The position numbers were made by a program, and so were the translations under genes. The notes beneath the pieces were generated by a model, which saw only the letters and a list, made by a program, of their open reading frames with translations, did not search any database and was not told the DNA's origin. This document shows positions 41,750 through 50,718 of a DNA stretch of 53,893 nt, one piece after another. The stretch is taken from positions 1 through 53,893 of the forward strand of contig SXWC01000170.1 of the NCBI GenBank assembly GCA_005789975.1, written 5' to 3'. This DNA comes from Planctomycetaceae bacterium. GTDB lineage: Bacteria > Planctomycetota > Planctomycetia > Pirellulales > UBA1268. The first letter of the stretch is position 1, and every line of letters begins with the position of its first letter.

Positions 41750-42967
41750 TCAACGGGCTTCGGTCTGTTCGCTTCGCCCGAGGGCCTCGCGGCGAAGCTG
41801 CGTGCTCGAGATATCGAGACGAAACTCCCGCCGCGACACGAAATAACTGACGTCGCGCAGGGCCCGGGGCGCGGGGAGTTGGGCGGCGTCCTCGAAGACG
41901 CCCTGCCGCTCGCGGCCGAACACGATCAGCCCGCGGGCCCGCGAGGCGATGCTCTCGACCGCCGCCTCCGCAGCCGCGGTCGAGCCGCCGTAATACCTCG
42001 GATCGGCGAGCCGCACGTACGTGTCAGCTCCCATCACGAACGTGCTCTCCGGAAAGATGGCGAGCTTCTCGACGAACGTGGCCGCCCACGTGAGCCACAC
42101 CCGCCGATCGGTGAACTGCTTTGCCCGATCGCGGACTTCGATGAAGTCGAGCAGCGGTTTTTCGACGTTGGCCACCGAGATCTCGTAGGCGAGCGGCCGT
42201 TCCGCGATCTCCTCGGCGATCCGGGCCATGAGCAGGTGACCCTCGTGGAGCGGGTTGAACGACCCAGGAAAGACGAGGCCGCCGGCGGCGGGCATGGGGT
42301 CGACTCCCGGCTCGGCGCCGGACGGGACGTGGAGCGGCGCGACCGCCCGCGTGCCGGCCAGCAGCTCACGCCACGCCGGCGGCGCCACCATGTGGTCGCG
42401 CACCATCCGCTCGTCCGACCGCAGGTCGCCCGGGAGCCCGCGACCACAGGCTGCGGCGAGACCGCAGGCATCGACGAGCACGTCGAAGAGCATCGCGGCC
42501 GCGAGCAGCTCCTCCTCGGCCCGCGTGCGGACGTCCTTCTCCAGCACCAGTTCGGCCGTATGCGTCGAGGACTGCGTCTGCACGGCGACGCACACGCGAT
42601 GGTCGCCCCGCTTCGACCGGCTGGTGCGGAGGCTCGCCGTCACCGCCACACCCACGGCACGGGCGGCGACGGCCGCACGGTCCGCGGCCGCGGCTGATTG
42701 CTCGAGCAGGCAGGCCCGTTGCCAGGCCGCGGCGGCGAGCCGTCGGGCGGTGAGCGTCGAGCAGTAGGTGTCCTGGGGGCCACCGAGCAGGCGGTCGATC
42801 GCGGCGCGGGCGTAAGGCACCACGGCCTCCAGCACCACGCCGCTGGCCCCCGGGGTGGTGAGCAGGTGCGGAATCGCCGGCGACCCGCCCCCCGTCGCCA
42901 CGATGACGAGTCGGTGGCCGCCGGCGGTGAGTGCGGCGATCAGCCGTGCCGGATCGGGAAGGTGCAT
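41750..42967 (-). CDS. fused CinA-like amidase and NMNAT-type nucleotidyltransferase
   Basis: 405 residues in two parts. Residues ~1-190 resemble the CinA C-terminal (NMN deamidase) domain: VIVATGGGSPAIPHLLTTPGASG. Residues ~228-405 are a NadD/NMNAT-type nucleotidyltransferase: FPGSFNPLHEGHLL (HIGH-like) and DISSTQLRREAL (the ISST-x2-R motif). If both work, the protein could turn NMN into nicotinate mononucleotide and then adenylylate it. A plant protein of similar layout is known to me, but its activity is not settled. It is convergent with the decarboxylase gene. Confidence 0.75.
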   Translation of the reverse strand: MHLPDPARLIAALTAGGHRLVIVATGGGSPAIPHLLTTPGASGVVLEAVVPYARAAIDRLLGGPQDTYCSTLTARRLAAAAWQRACLLEQSAAAADRAAVAARAVGVAVTASLRTSRSKRGDHRVCVAVQTQSSTHTAELVLEKDVRTRAEEELLAAAMLFDVLVDACGLAAACGRGLPGDLRSDERMVRDHMVAPPAWRELLAGTRAVAPLHVPSGAEPGVDPMPAAGGLVFPGSFNPLHEGHLLMARIAEEIAERPLAYEISVANVEKPLLDFIEVRDRAKQFTDRRVWLTWAATFVEKLAIFPESTFVMGADTYVRLADPRYYGGSTAAAEAAVESIASRARGLIVFGRERQGVFEDAAQLPAPRALRDVSYFVSRREFRLDISSTQLRREALGRSEQTEAR

Positions 42968-43128
42968 GAAAGGCGGCCCGGGATACGGTTCGTGAGCAGG
43001 TCGCGAAGTCAGGGCAGTTTACCCGGTTCGCCAGGGCCACGCCGTGTGATGCGACCCCGCCGGCAACGGGGCCGCCGTTCCAGCAGGCTGACGGATTCGA
43101 CCGATAGCAGCCGCGGGAGATGATGCCG

Positions 43129-43692
43129 ATGAGAAGCCCCGTCACAGTCCGCCGTTTCGCCAGCGGGTCCGCGGCACTGCTCGCCGCAACGCTCCTTGCA
43201 TCGGCCGGCGTCGGTTTGGGCGACGATGCCCCGGTCGTGTCGGGCACATCGGCCGTCGCACTGCTCCGCGTGGCAGTCGACACTTCCGACGAACCGAACG
43301 CCGAGGGTCTTCCCGCCGACCCGCTCGAGGGCGTTCGGCAGGTCGATCCTGCGACGACGGGTCCGGACGCAGCCGCCACGCTGGAGAAACTGCTGCCACC
43401 GCGAAGCGACACCGCCGCCGACTGGCTCGCCCCGCTCGAACCGCTCCATTGGTGCGGCGAGCCCCGCACGCTGCCCACGTGCGTGCCGCCGCCGCCGTGC
43501 CATCCGAGTCGTCCGCCGCAGCCTTTCGATCTGGTGGGCATTCGTGGCGGCCCGACGTGCGGTCCGATCTACCGCGGGCCCTGCGCACCCCGCACCGGCA
43601 CGCACGACAACGGCCCGTGGCCGCACCTGCACCGGGCGTGTGACCGGCTCTTCGATCGGTTCTACGATCCGCGGCCGCCGATCCTTCCCTGA
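43129..43692 (+). CDS. exported Pro/Cys-rich hypothetical protein
   Basis: Not recognised; 187 residues. A signal peptide (VRRFASGSAALLAATLLASAGVG) is followed by an acidic stretch and a Pro/Cys-rich C-terminal part with five cysteines (HWCGEPRTLPTCVPPPPC, GPTCGPIYRGPCAP), ending in DRLFDRFYDPRPP. Probably secreted and disulfide-linked or metal-binding; that is inference. Three in-frame ATGs are close together; ATG 43129 has the best spacing (9 nt) to GGGAG. Confidence 0.6.
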   Translation: MRSPVTVRRFASGSAALLAATLLASAGVGLGDDAPVVSGTSAVALLRVAVDTSDEPNAEGLPADPLEGVRQVDPATTGPDAAATLEKLLPPRSDTAADWLAPLEPLHWCGEPRTLPTCVPPPPCHPSRPPQPFDLVGIRGGPTCGPIYRGPCAPRTGTHDNGPWPHLHRACDRLFDRFYDPRPPILP

Positions 43693-43813
43693 CGGCCGGG
43701 CCCGGTGGCCGGCCCCGGCCGCGCGGCGGGGCGTCGATGCCGCTTGTGCCGCCACGCGTCGGTCGCGACACTGTGCGGACACGGGGCGGGCGACGGCCCC
43801 GAGGAGACACCGC

Positions 43814-44920
43814 ATGCGGGCCGCGATCATCGGTATCGGAGCGATCGCGGGAATGCACGCGCGGGCTCTGGCCGATATCCCGGGCGTGGAACTGGTGGCC
43901 GCCAGTTGCCGCACCGAGGAGAAGGGGCGGGCCTTCGCCGCGGAGTTTGGCTGCCAGTGGCATGCCGACACCGCGCGGATGCTGCGGAGTGAGAAGCCCG
44001 ACTTCGTCACGGTGGCGACGCCGTCGGGAGCGCATCTTCCGGCGGTGCTGACGGCCATCCGCCGCGGGGTGCACGTGATCTGCGAGAAGCCTCTCGAGAT
44101 CTCGGGCAAACGCATCGACCGCATGATCGCCGCCGCCGACGAGGCGGGCGTGCAGCTGGGCGCCATCTTCCCGCAACGTTTCAACCCCGTCGTGCGGGCC
44201 GTGCACGAGGCCGCGGCCGCCGGCCGGTTCGGCACGCTCGCCGTCGCCGCCAGTCACGTGCCCTGGTGGCGCGACGACGCCTACTACGGCCCCGGCCGCT
44301 GGCAGGGCACCAAGGCCCTCGACGGTGGCGGCGCCCTGATGAATCAGTCGATCCATGGCGTGGACGCCCTGCAGTGGATCGTCGCCGCGACGATGCCCGG
44401 GCTCGCGCCGGGTGAGAACCCGGTGGAGAGCGTGATCGCGCTGACGGCCGTTCGGTCCCACGACGCGGAACGGCTCGAGGTCGAAGACACCTGCGTGGCG
44501 ATCCTGCGGTTCAAGAACGGCTGCCTGGGCCAACTGCTCGCCGCGACCAGTCTCTACCCCGGGCAGTGGCGCCGGCTCCTCGTGGGGGGCCGCGACGGCA
44601 CCGCCGAAGTGGTCGAGGAGCAGCTCACCTGCTGGCAGTTTCGCTCCGAAGCCCCCGACGACCCGGCCACGCGCGGGCGGTTCGGCGGCGTGAGCGGCAC
44701 CAGCGGCGGCGCCTCCGACCCGATGGCGATCAGCCATGTCTGCCACACCCGCAACTTCGAGTCCTTCCTCGATGCGGTGCGGTCCCACCGCCGGCCCATG
44801 CTCGACGGCCTCGAGGGCCGCAAGGCCGTCGCGATCGTCGAGGCCTGCTACCGCTCCGCCCGCACCGGGCGGCCCACGAGGGTCGCTGATCCGAAATCAC
44901 CTCCGCACGGCCACCGATGA
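43814..44920 (+). CDS. Gfo/Idh/MocA oxidoreductase
   Basis: 368 residues, cytoplasmic. NAD(P) motif AAIIGIGAIAGMHARAL, EKP motif (HVICEKPLEISGKR) and C-terminal sheet domain with GGGALMNQSIHGVDALQW. Likely oxidises or reduces a sugar or inositol-like compound. GAGGAG lies 7 nt before the ATG. Its stop overlaps the next start (ATGA), so it is coupled to the isomerase. The EKP lysine and the GG-x-H motif of active members are present. Confidence 0.9.
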   Translation: MRAAIIGIGAIAGMHARALADIPGVELVAASCRTEEKGRAFAAEFGCQWHADTARMLRSEKPDFVTVATPSGAHLPAVLTAIRRGVHVICEKPLEISGKRIDRMIAAADEAGVQLGAIFPQRFNPVVRAVHEAAAAGRFGTLAVAASHVPWWRDDAYYGPGRWQGTKALDGGGALMNQSIHGVDALQWIVAATMPGLAPGENPVESVIALTAVRSHDAERLEVEDTCVAILRFKNGCLGQLLAATSLYPGQWRRLLVGGRDGTAEVVEEQLTCWQFRSEAPDDPATRGRFGGVSGTSGGASDPMAISHVCHTRNFESFLDAVRSHRRPMLDGLEGRKAVAIVEACYRSARTGRPTRVADPKSPPHGHR

Positions 44921-45750
44921 ACACTCCCCTGCGCTACGCCATCTGCAACGAGACCTTCGGCGACTGGCCCCTCGCGAAGGCCTGCGACTTCGCCGCCGCG
45001 TGCGGGTATGGTGGCATCGAGATCGCCCCCTTCACGCTCGCGCCGCTCGCCACCGAGCTTTCTTCCGCGACCCGGGGGGAGATGCGGCGGACGATCGCCC
45101 GTTCGGGGCTCGACTGCGTGGGGCTCCACTGGCTCCTCGCCAAGACCGAGGGCTTCCACGTCGCGCATCCCGACGCCGCCGTCCGCGGCCGCACGATCGA
45201 GTATCTCGCCGAGCTGGCCCGGTTCTGCAACGACCTCGGTGGCCGCGTGCTCGTGTTCGGATCACCGAAGCAACGGAGCCTCCTCCCGGGCGTGTCGCCG
45301 GAGCAGGCGGTCGATTTCATCCACGAGGTGTTCGCGAAGCTGGTGCCCGTGCTCGAGACGACCGACACCGTGATCGCCCTGGAGCCGCTCTCGCCCGCCG
45401 AGACGGACGTGCTCACGACGGCCGCCGAGACCTGCCGGCTCATCGACCGCATCGGGTCGCCCCACATCCGCCTGCACCTCGACGTGAAGGCGATGGCCTC
45501 GGAGGCCGAGCCGATCCCGGACGTCATCGTGTCGAGCGCCCGGCACCTCGAACATTTCCACGCCAACGACGCCAACCTCCAGGGCCCGGGGTTTGGTGCG
45601 ATCGACTTCGGACCGATCTTCCGCGCCCTGGATGAGATTCGTTATGCGGGGTGGGTCAGCGTCGAGGTGTTCGACTATGCTCCCGGGCCGGAACGACTCG
45701 CTCGCGAGAGCATCGACTACATGCGGCGGGTCGAGGAGGGCCTGGGCTGA
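44917..45750 (+). CDS. sugar phosphate isomerase/epimerase (xylose isomerase-like TIM barrel)
   Basis: 277 residues. TIM-barrel AP-endonuclease family 2 fold with metal-binding residues at barrel-strand ends: Glu in GYGGIEIAPF, Glu in VIALEPLSPAE, Asp in RLHLDVKAMA, His and Glu in EHFHAND and WVSVEVFDY. Interconverts a keto or aldo sugar or derivative; the exact one is unknown. It overlaps the oxidoreductase by 4 nt and precedes the MFS transporter, a common planctomycete sugar-catabolic arrangement. Confidence 0.88.
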   Translation: MNTPLRYAICNETFGDWPLAKACDFAAACGYGGIEIAPFTLAPLATELSSATRGEMRRTIARSGLDCVGLHWLLAKTEGFHVAHPDAAVRGRTIEYLAELARFCNDLGGRVLVFGSPKQRSLLPGVSPEQAVDFIHEVFAKLVPVLETTDTVIALEPLSPAETDVLTTAAETCRLIDRIGSPHIRLHLDVKAMASEAEPIPDVIVSSARHLEHFHANDANLQGPGFGAIDFGPIFRALDEIRYAGWVSVEVFDYAPGPERLARESIDYMRRVEEGLG

Positions 45751-45818
45751 GCCCTGCGATCGCCGGCCCGTTTCCGGCCATCGCGCGAGTGGCGGCCTCA
45801 CTGAAAGGACCAGACCGA

Positions 45819-47219
45819 ATGGCAGTCCCGCCGCCCGCCACCGCGATCCGCATCCCGCCCCGCCCGTCCGACGCGGGCCCCTGGTATCGCGATCTCACGC
45901 CCTACCACTGGTTCGTGTTCATGGTCGCGTCGTTGGCGTGGCTCTTCGACTGCCTCGACCAGCAGCTCTTCATCCTCGCCCGGGGCAAGGCGATGGAGAC
46001 CCTGCTGCCGGCCGGCTGGGATGCGAAGCTCTACGGCGGCTACGCCACCAGCATCTTCGTGGCCGGCTGGGCCATGGGAGGGCTCATCTTCGGCTCGCTG
46101 GGCGACCGCTACGGGCGGGCCAAGATGCTCACGCTCACGGTCTTGATCTATTCGGCCTGCACCGGGCTCTCGGCCTTCTCGACGGGCTGGATCGACTTCG
46201 CGACCTACCGTTTCCTGACGGGGCTGGGGGTGGGGGGCGTCTTCGGACTGGCGGTGGCTCTCGTCGCCGACACACTTCCCGACCGTTCGCGGACCGGGGC
46301 GCTCGGCATGCTGCAGGCGCTCTCGGCGGTGGGCAACGTCACGGCGGGACTCGTGAGCATGTTCATCGGAAGCCTCGAAGCCCGCGGCGCGATTCCGGCC
46401 GGCAAGGGCTGGACCTTCATGTTCCTCGTGGGAGCGATCCCCGCCTTCCTCTGCGTCTTCATCCAGATGCGGCTGAAGGAGCCGGCGAAGTGGGTCGAGG
46501 CCCGCGAGGCGGGCCGGGCGGCCGGCGTGAAGTTCGGCTCCTACTCCGCCCTGCTCGGCGACGCCCGCTGGCGGAGTTCGGCGCTCCTGGGCATGCTCCT
46601 GTGCGTTTCGGGCGTGATCGGGCTCTGGGGCATCGGCTTCTTCAGTCCCGAGCTCGTCGGCGACGTGATCCGAATCTCGCTCGTCGAGGAGGGGGTGCCG
46701 GAGGCGGAGATCGCGGGCCGGCAGCAGTTCTGGATCGGTGTCAACTCGATCGTGCAGAACATCGGCGCTTTCTTCGGGATGCTGCTGTTCACCCGGATGG
46801 CCCAGCGCATGGGCCGCAAGGCCGCCTTCGCCATCGGCTACGTGGCCGCGCTGGTCGCGACGGTCGCCTACTTCCAGTTGTTCAACGGTCGGGGCGACAT
46901 CTGGATGAGCGCGATCATGGGCGGTTGCCAGCTCGCCCTCTTTGCCGGCTTCGCGATCTATCTGCCGGAGCTCTTCCCCACGAGCCTGCGGAGCACCGGC
47001 ACCAGCTTCTGCTACAACGTCGGCCGCTTCCTCGCGGCCACCGGCCCGTTCACGCTGGGCGCGCTCCAGGCCGCGCTCAAGGCCGGCGCCACGACGCCCG
47101 AGGCCAAGCTCAGCGCCTTCCGCAACGCCTGTTCCTCGATGAGCGTGATCTTCCTCCTCGGCCTCGTCGCCCTCGCCTTCCTCCCCGAAACCAAGGGCCG
47201 CCCGCTGCCCGAGGATTGA
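45819..47219 (+). CDS. MFS transporter, sugar-porter type
   Basis: 466 residues, about 12 membrane helices. Loop 2-3 signature GSLGDRYGRAKM, a matching one in the second half (RMAQRMGRKAAF), and the PETKGRPLPED ending typical of sugar and metabolite:proton symporters. Probably brings in the substrate of the two enzymes encoded before it. The start is ATG 45819; AAGGA lies 11 nt before it. About 69 nt after the isomerase. Confidence 0.88.
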   Translation: MAVPPPATAIRIPPRPSDAGPWYRDLTPYHWFVFMVASLAWLFDCLDQQLFILARGKAMETLLPAGWDAKLYGGYATSIFVAGWAMGGLIFGSLGDRYGRAKMLTLTVLIYSACTGLSAFSTGWIDFATYRFLTGLGVGGVFGLAVALVADTLPDRSRTGALGMLQALSAVGNVTAGLVSMFIGSLEARGAIPAGKGWTFMFLVGAIPAFLCVFIQMRLKEPAKWVEAREAGRAAGVKFGSYSALLGDARWRSSALLGMLLCVSGVIGLWGIGFFSPELVGDVIRISLVEEGVPEAEIAGRQQFWIGVNSIVQNIGAFFGMLLFTRMAQRMGRKAAFAIGYVAALVATVAYFQLFNGRGDIWMSAIMGGCQLALFAGFAIYLPELFPTSLRSTGTSFCYNVGRFLAATGPFTLGALQAALKAGATTPEAKLSAFRNACSSMSVIFLLGLVALAFLPETKGRPLPED

Positions 47220-47334
47220 CGCCGCGACCAGGGCCCGCCCCCCTCAAAAAACGCTCGCGCCGCTGCCACCCCCGCCCGACTGATGCAACCGCCGGGCAGG
47301 TTCTCTACACTCGCGGTGCCCCCGGTGAACGGCG

Positions 47335-47378
47335 GCGCACACCAGGCGCACACCAGGCACACCAACCAGGCACACCAG
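47335..47378 (+). repeat. 11-bp tandem repeat in the leader of the metalloprotease gene
   Basis: GCGCACACCAG, GCGCACACCAG, GCACACCAACCAG, GCACACCAG, just before the RBS AGAGGAG. A CTACACT box lies at 47304-47311, so the repeat is probably in the 5' untranslated leader. Copy number could tune expression. Confidence 0.7.
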
Positions 47379-47394
47379 AGGAGACGACAAGGAC

Positions 47395-48261
47395 ATGCGT
47401 TGGGAAGGCAGGCGGCAAAGCGAGCACGTCGAGGATCGACGGAGCATGGGTCAGCAGGCGGTGGTCGGGGGCGGTCTGCTCACGCTCGTGATCATGGTCG
47501 TGATGATGTTTCTCGGGGTGGACCCGATGCAGCTCATGCGGATCGCACCGGATCTGGCGGGACCGCCCGCTCCCCAGTCCGTCCCCGGCAAGCCCGTCAA
47601 CGACGAGGTGAGCAAATTTCTCAAGACGGTGCTCGCCGACAACGAGGATGTCTGGACGGCCCTCTTTCCCAAGGCCTTCGGCAAGCGGTTCGTGCCGACG
47701 CGACTCGTGATGTTCACCGGACGCGTGCAGAGCGGGTGCGGCGTTGCCGACGCGGGAGCGGGGCCCTTCTACTGCCCGCTCGACAAGACGGTCTACATCG
47801 ATCCCACCTTCTACGAGGAGCTCAAGCGTCGCTTCGGCGCGCCGGGCGACTTCGCCCAGGCCTACGTGATCGCGCACGAGATCGGGCACCACATCCAGAA
47901 TCAGCTCGGCATCAGCAACCGTGTGCAGTCGATGCAGCGGCGGCTCTCCCAGGCCGACTACAACAAGCTCTCGGTCCGCATGGAGCTGCAGGCCGACTAC
48001 CTCGCCGGCGTCTGGGCCCGCTCCATGGCCCAGTACGCGGGCGTGCTGGACGAGGAAGACATCCGCGAGGCGGTCAACGCGGCGGCGGCGATCGGAGACG
48101 ACCGGATTCAGAAGCAGGCGCAGGGCTATGTCGTGCCCGAGGCGTTTACCCACGGCTCCAGCGAGCAGCGGGTACGGTGGTTTCTCTACGGCCTGAAGAC
48201 CGACACGCCGACGCTCGTCGCCGAGCGGATGAACGAGGCCTTTGAACGCGACAATCCCTAG
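47395..48261 (+). CDS. neutral zinc metallopeptidase, YpfJ family
   Basis: 288 residues. A basic start, one membrane helix (VVGGGLLTLVIMVVMMFLG), then a periplasmic domain with the zinc motif HEIGHH in AQAYVIAHEIGHHIQNQLG and further on MELQADYLAGVW, a third metal-ligand region of this family. The EQRVRWFLYGL motif is near the C-terminus. Its role is uncharacterised in most bacteria. RBS AGAGGAG lies upstream. The TAG stop abuts family B sequence. Confidence 0.88.
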   Translation: MRWEGRRQSEHVEDRRSMGQQAVVGGGLLTLVIMVVMMFLGVDPMQLMRIAPDLAGPPAPQSVPGKPVNDEVSKFLKTVLADNEDVWTALFPKAFGKRFVPTRLVMFTGRVQSGCGVADAGAGPFYCPLDKTVYIDPTFYEELKRRFGAPGDFAQAYVIAHEIGHHIQNQLGISNRVQSMQRRLSQADYNKLSVRMELQADYLAGVWARSMAQYAGVLDEEDIREAVNAAAAIGDDRIQKQAQGYVVPEAFTHGSSEQRVRWFLYGLKTDTPTLVAERMNEAFERDNP

Positions 48262-48280
48262 TTCGCATTCGGGATGACTC

Positions 48281-48414
48281 GGGGGTGCCCATGCCCCGCG
48301 AGCCGGCGTCTGCAGACAAGCGAAGCAAGGATTGCGAAGCGCCGTCTGCACCAGAGTGAGCGGAGGGCCGGGATGCCCGTAGCGAACGTCCGGCGACGGG
48401 GCGTGGCCGCCCCC
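48281..48414 (+). repeat. family B element, copy c (134 bp)
   Basis: Ends GGGGGTGCCCATGCCCCG and CGGGGCGTGGCCGCCCCC, an inverted repeat with two mismatches. Inner hairpins differ from the other copies but keep pairing: GTCTGCAGAC in place of GCCGGC-GCCGGC, and GGGCCGGGATGCCC in place of CCCAGGAAGGGC. The right flank, CCCGACCCACGCGACGGGCAACTTCC, resembles the right arm of the composite repeat at 22217-22271. Confidence 0.8.
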
Positions 48415-48468
48415 GACCCACGCGACGGGCAACTTCCGCTGCCAGCCGTCCGCGGGGCGCCGCGCTGG

Positions 48469-49416
48469 TCAGAGGGCCTCGGTCGGCCGTTGCGGGCATG
48501 TGGTGCCCGCCGCATCGCTCTCGATCTGGATCGTCGCGTGGGCGATTCGAAAGCGGTCGCGGAGCATCCGGTGCGCGGCTTCGAGCATCGTGTCACGATC
48601 CGCGCCGGCGGGCGCGACGAGGTGGGCGGTGAGCGAGATTTCGGAGGTGCTCGCTCCCCACACGTGGAGGTCGTGCACCTCGCTCACTCCGGTGACCGCG
48701 GCCAGCGCCGCCGTGATCGCCTCGGGCTCCACGCCTCGTGGCACCGCGTCGAGCGCGAGGTCGAGGCTCTCACGAAACAGTCCCCAGGTGCCCGCGACGA
48801 TCGCCGCCGCGATCGCCATGCTCACCAGCGGGTCGATCCAGGTCGCCCCGGTGAGGACGATCGCCAGGCCCGAGACCGCCACCCCCACCGACACCGCAGC
48901 GTCGGCAGCCATGTGCAGGTAGGCGCCGCGGACGTTGGCGTCGGCGTGGCCGCGGGCGAAGAGCAGGGCGGTGAGCGTGTTGACCACCACGCCGATGGTC
49001 GCCACCGCGATCACGGTCGGTCCGGCGATCCGCTCCGGCGACGACAGCCGATGAATGGCCTCCCAGACGATCACGCCGCAGGCGACGAGGAGCAGAATGG
49101 CATTGGCGAGGGCGGCGTAGATGGTCGATCGCCGCAGCCCCCAGGTGTAGCGTCGCGACGGCGGCCGCCGCGCCAGCCAGCTGGCCCCCCAGGCGAGCAG
49201 CAGGCCGAGCACGTCGCCGGCGTTGTGTCCGGCGTCGGCCAGCAGCGCCAGCGACCCGGCCCACAGCCCGGCGGCCGCCTCGGCCCCCACGAACGCCAGG
49301 TTGAGCCCGATGCCGATGCCCATCGCCCGGTCGAGATTCTCCGGCGTGAGGCGGTGCGCATGGCCATGCCCGTGGCCGCAGGGCTCTCCGGGTTGGTGTG
49401 GGTGATCGTGGGCCAT
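48469..49416 (-). CDS. cation diffusion facilitator family metal efflux protein
   Basis: 315 residues, six membrane helices with a His-rich N-terminus (HDHPHQPGEPCGHGHGHAH) and the zinc-site residues of this family: HxxxD in ALLADAGHNAGD and HMAADAAVS in the fifth helix. A cytoplasmic domain (VSEVHDLHVWGAS) follows. Exports zinc, cadmium or similar divalent metals in exchange for protons. It is divergent from the next gene. Confidence 0.93.
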   Translation of the reverse strand: MAHDHPHQPGEPCGHGHGHAHRLTPENLDRAMGIGIGLNLAFVGAEAAAGLWAGSLALLADAGHNAGDVLGLLLAWGASWLARRPPSRRYTWGLRRSTIYAALANAILLLVACGVIVWEAIHRLSSPERIAGPTVIAVATIGVVVNTLTALLFARGHADANVRGAYLHMAADAAVSVGVAVSGLAIVLTGATWIDPLVSMAIAAAIVAGTWGLFRESLDLALDAVPRGVEPEAITAALAAVTGVSEVHDLHVWGASTSEISLTAHLVAPAGADRDTMLEAAHRMLRDRFRIAHATIQIESDAAGTTCPQRPTEAL

Positions 49417-49596
49417 GGGATGCCGGAGAACCGCCGCGGCTTGATGATCGGGACGACCTCCCGAGGATCATACCGACGACACCGGCCTTCGCGGTGATCC
49501 TGCTTTTTTTCGTCAGGGACCGGCGAGTAGGATGCGACTGCCCGGGCCTGCGGCATCGCATCCGGAGAAAGACACGAACCACGATCGGAGCCCACG

Positions 49597-50718
49597 ATGG
49601 ATCCTCTGCGGGTGTCGGTGATCGGCCGGACGGGCCGCGGCGACTGGGGACATGCGATCGACGAGCTCTGGACCGACATCGGGGCGGCCGAGCTCGTCGC
49701 CGTGGCCGACGAGTCGGAGGAGGGGCTCGGCGCGGCCGTGACGCGGCTCGGGCTCGACGCCGCCAAGCCGGGCACCGCCTATCGCGATTGGCGGAAAATG
49801 CTCTCCGAGTTGAAGCCCGAGATCGTCGTCCTCTGCATGCGGCATGTGGACTGCCATGCCGAGATGGCGATCGCCGCCGCCGAGGCCGGCGCGAGGGGAA
49901 TCTTCATGGAGAAGCCCTTCGTCCGCACGGTCAGCGAGGCCGATGCCGTGATCGCCGCCTGCACGAAGTCCAACACGAAACTCGCCCTCGGGTTCGTCAA
50001 CCGCCATGCACCCGCCTACGCCGCGGCCAAAGACCTCGTCGAGTCCGGCCGGATCGGCAAGGTGCTCGAGGTTCGCGGCCGCGGCAAGGAGGACCAGCGG
50101 GGGGGTGGCGAGGATCTCTGGGTGCTGGGCTGTCATGTGCTCGACATGATGGCCGATTTCGCGGGCGAGCCGAAATGGTGCGAAGCGGCTGTCACGACCG
50201 GGGGCCGGGCGATCACCAAGGCCGATGCCGTGGACGGCCCGGAGGGCATCGGCCTGCTAGCCGGTGATTCGATCGCGGCGATGTTCGGCATGGCGGACGG
50301 GCCGGTGGCGCACTTTGCCAGCATCCGCGACGCGGGGCTGAAGCAGCCCAACTTCGGGCTCACGATCGTCGGCACCACCGGTGCCGTCCACATCCGACCC
50401 GACCATGTTCCCCAGGCCTACTACCGCGGGGCGCCGCTCTGGAGGGTGGATAAGGACGTGCCCTGGCAGCCGATCGGCCCCGAAGGGCTCGCCTCACCGC
50501 CGCCCCCGGCCGATGTCGATCGCGCCGCCGCAAGGGCCTCGTGGGGCCGCCGTGCCGCCCTCGATCTCCTCGACGCGATCGCCGAGGATCGCGAGCCCGA
50601 GACCGGCATGTATGCGGGCCGCACGACGGTGGAAATGACCGCCGCCATCTACGCCTCGGCCCTGTCCGGCAGACGCATCGAGTGGCCGCTCATCGAACGG
50701 ACGAATCCGCTGGCCTAG
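49597..50718 (+). CDS. Gfo/Idh/MocA oxidoreductase
   Basis: 373 residues, cytoplasmic. NAD(P) fold VSVIGRTGRGDWGHAI; EKP motif IFMEKPFVRTVSEAD; C-terminal domain with EDLWVLGCHVLDMMADF. It is diverged from the other two family members in the window (loop GRTGRG rather than G-x-G-x2-A), so substrates probably differ. It stands alone; the TAG stop is the first triplet of a family A repeat. Confidence 0.85.
   Translation: MDPLRVSVIGRTGRGDWGHAIDELWTDIGAAELVAVADESEEGLGAAVTRLGLDAAKPGTAYRDWRKMLSELKPEIVVLCMRHVDCHAEMAIAAAEAGARGIFMEKPFVRTVSEADAVIAACTKSNTKLALGFVNRHAPAYAAAKDLVESGRIGKVLEVRGRGKEDQRGGGEDLWVLGCHVLDMMADFAGEPKWCEAAVTTGGRAITKADAVDGPEGIGLLAGDSIAAMFGMADGPVAHFASIRDAGLKQPNFGLTIVGTTGAVHIRPDHVPQAYYRGAPLWRVDKDVPWQPIGPEGLASPPPPADVDRAAARASWGRRAALDLLDAIAEDREPETGMYAGRTTVEMTAAIYASALSGRRIEWPLIERTNPLA

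Noticed and set aside
43196..44920. Extended start for the oxidoreductase at 43196 (574 codons)
   Set aside because: The first ~206 codons are in another frame over the secreted hypothetical. The Rossmann fold starts at ATG 43814, which has a good RBS.
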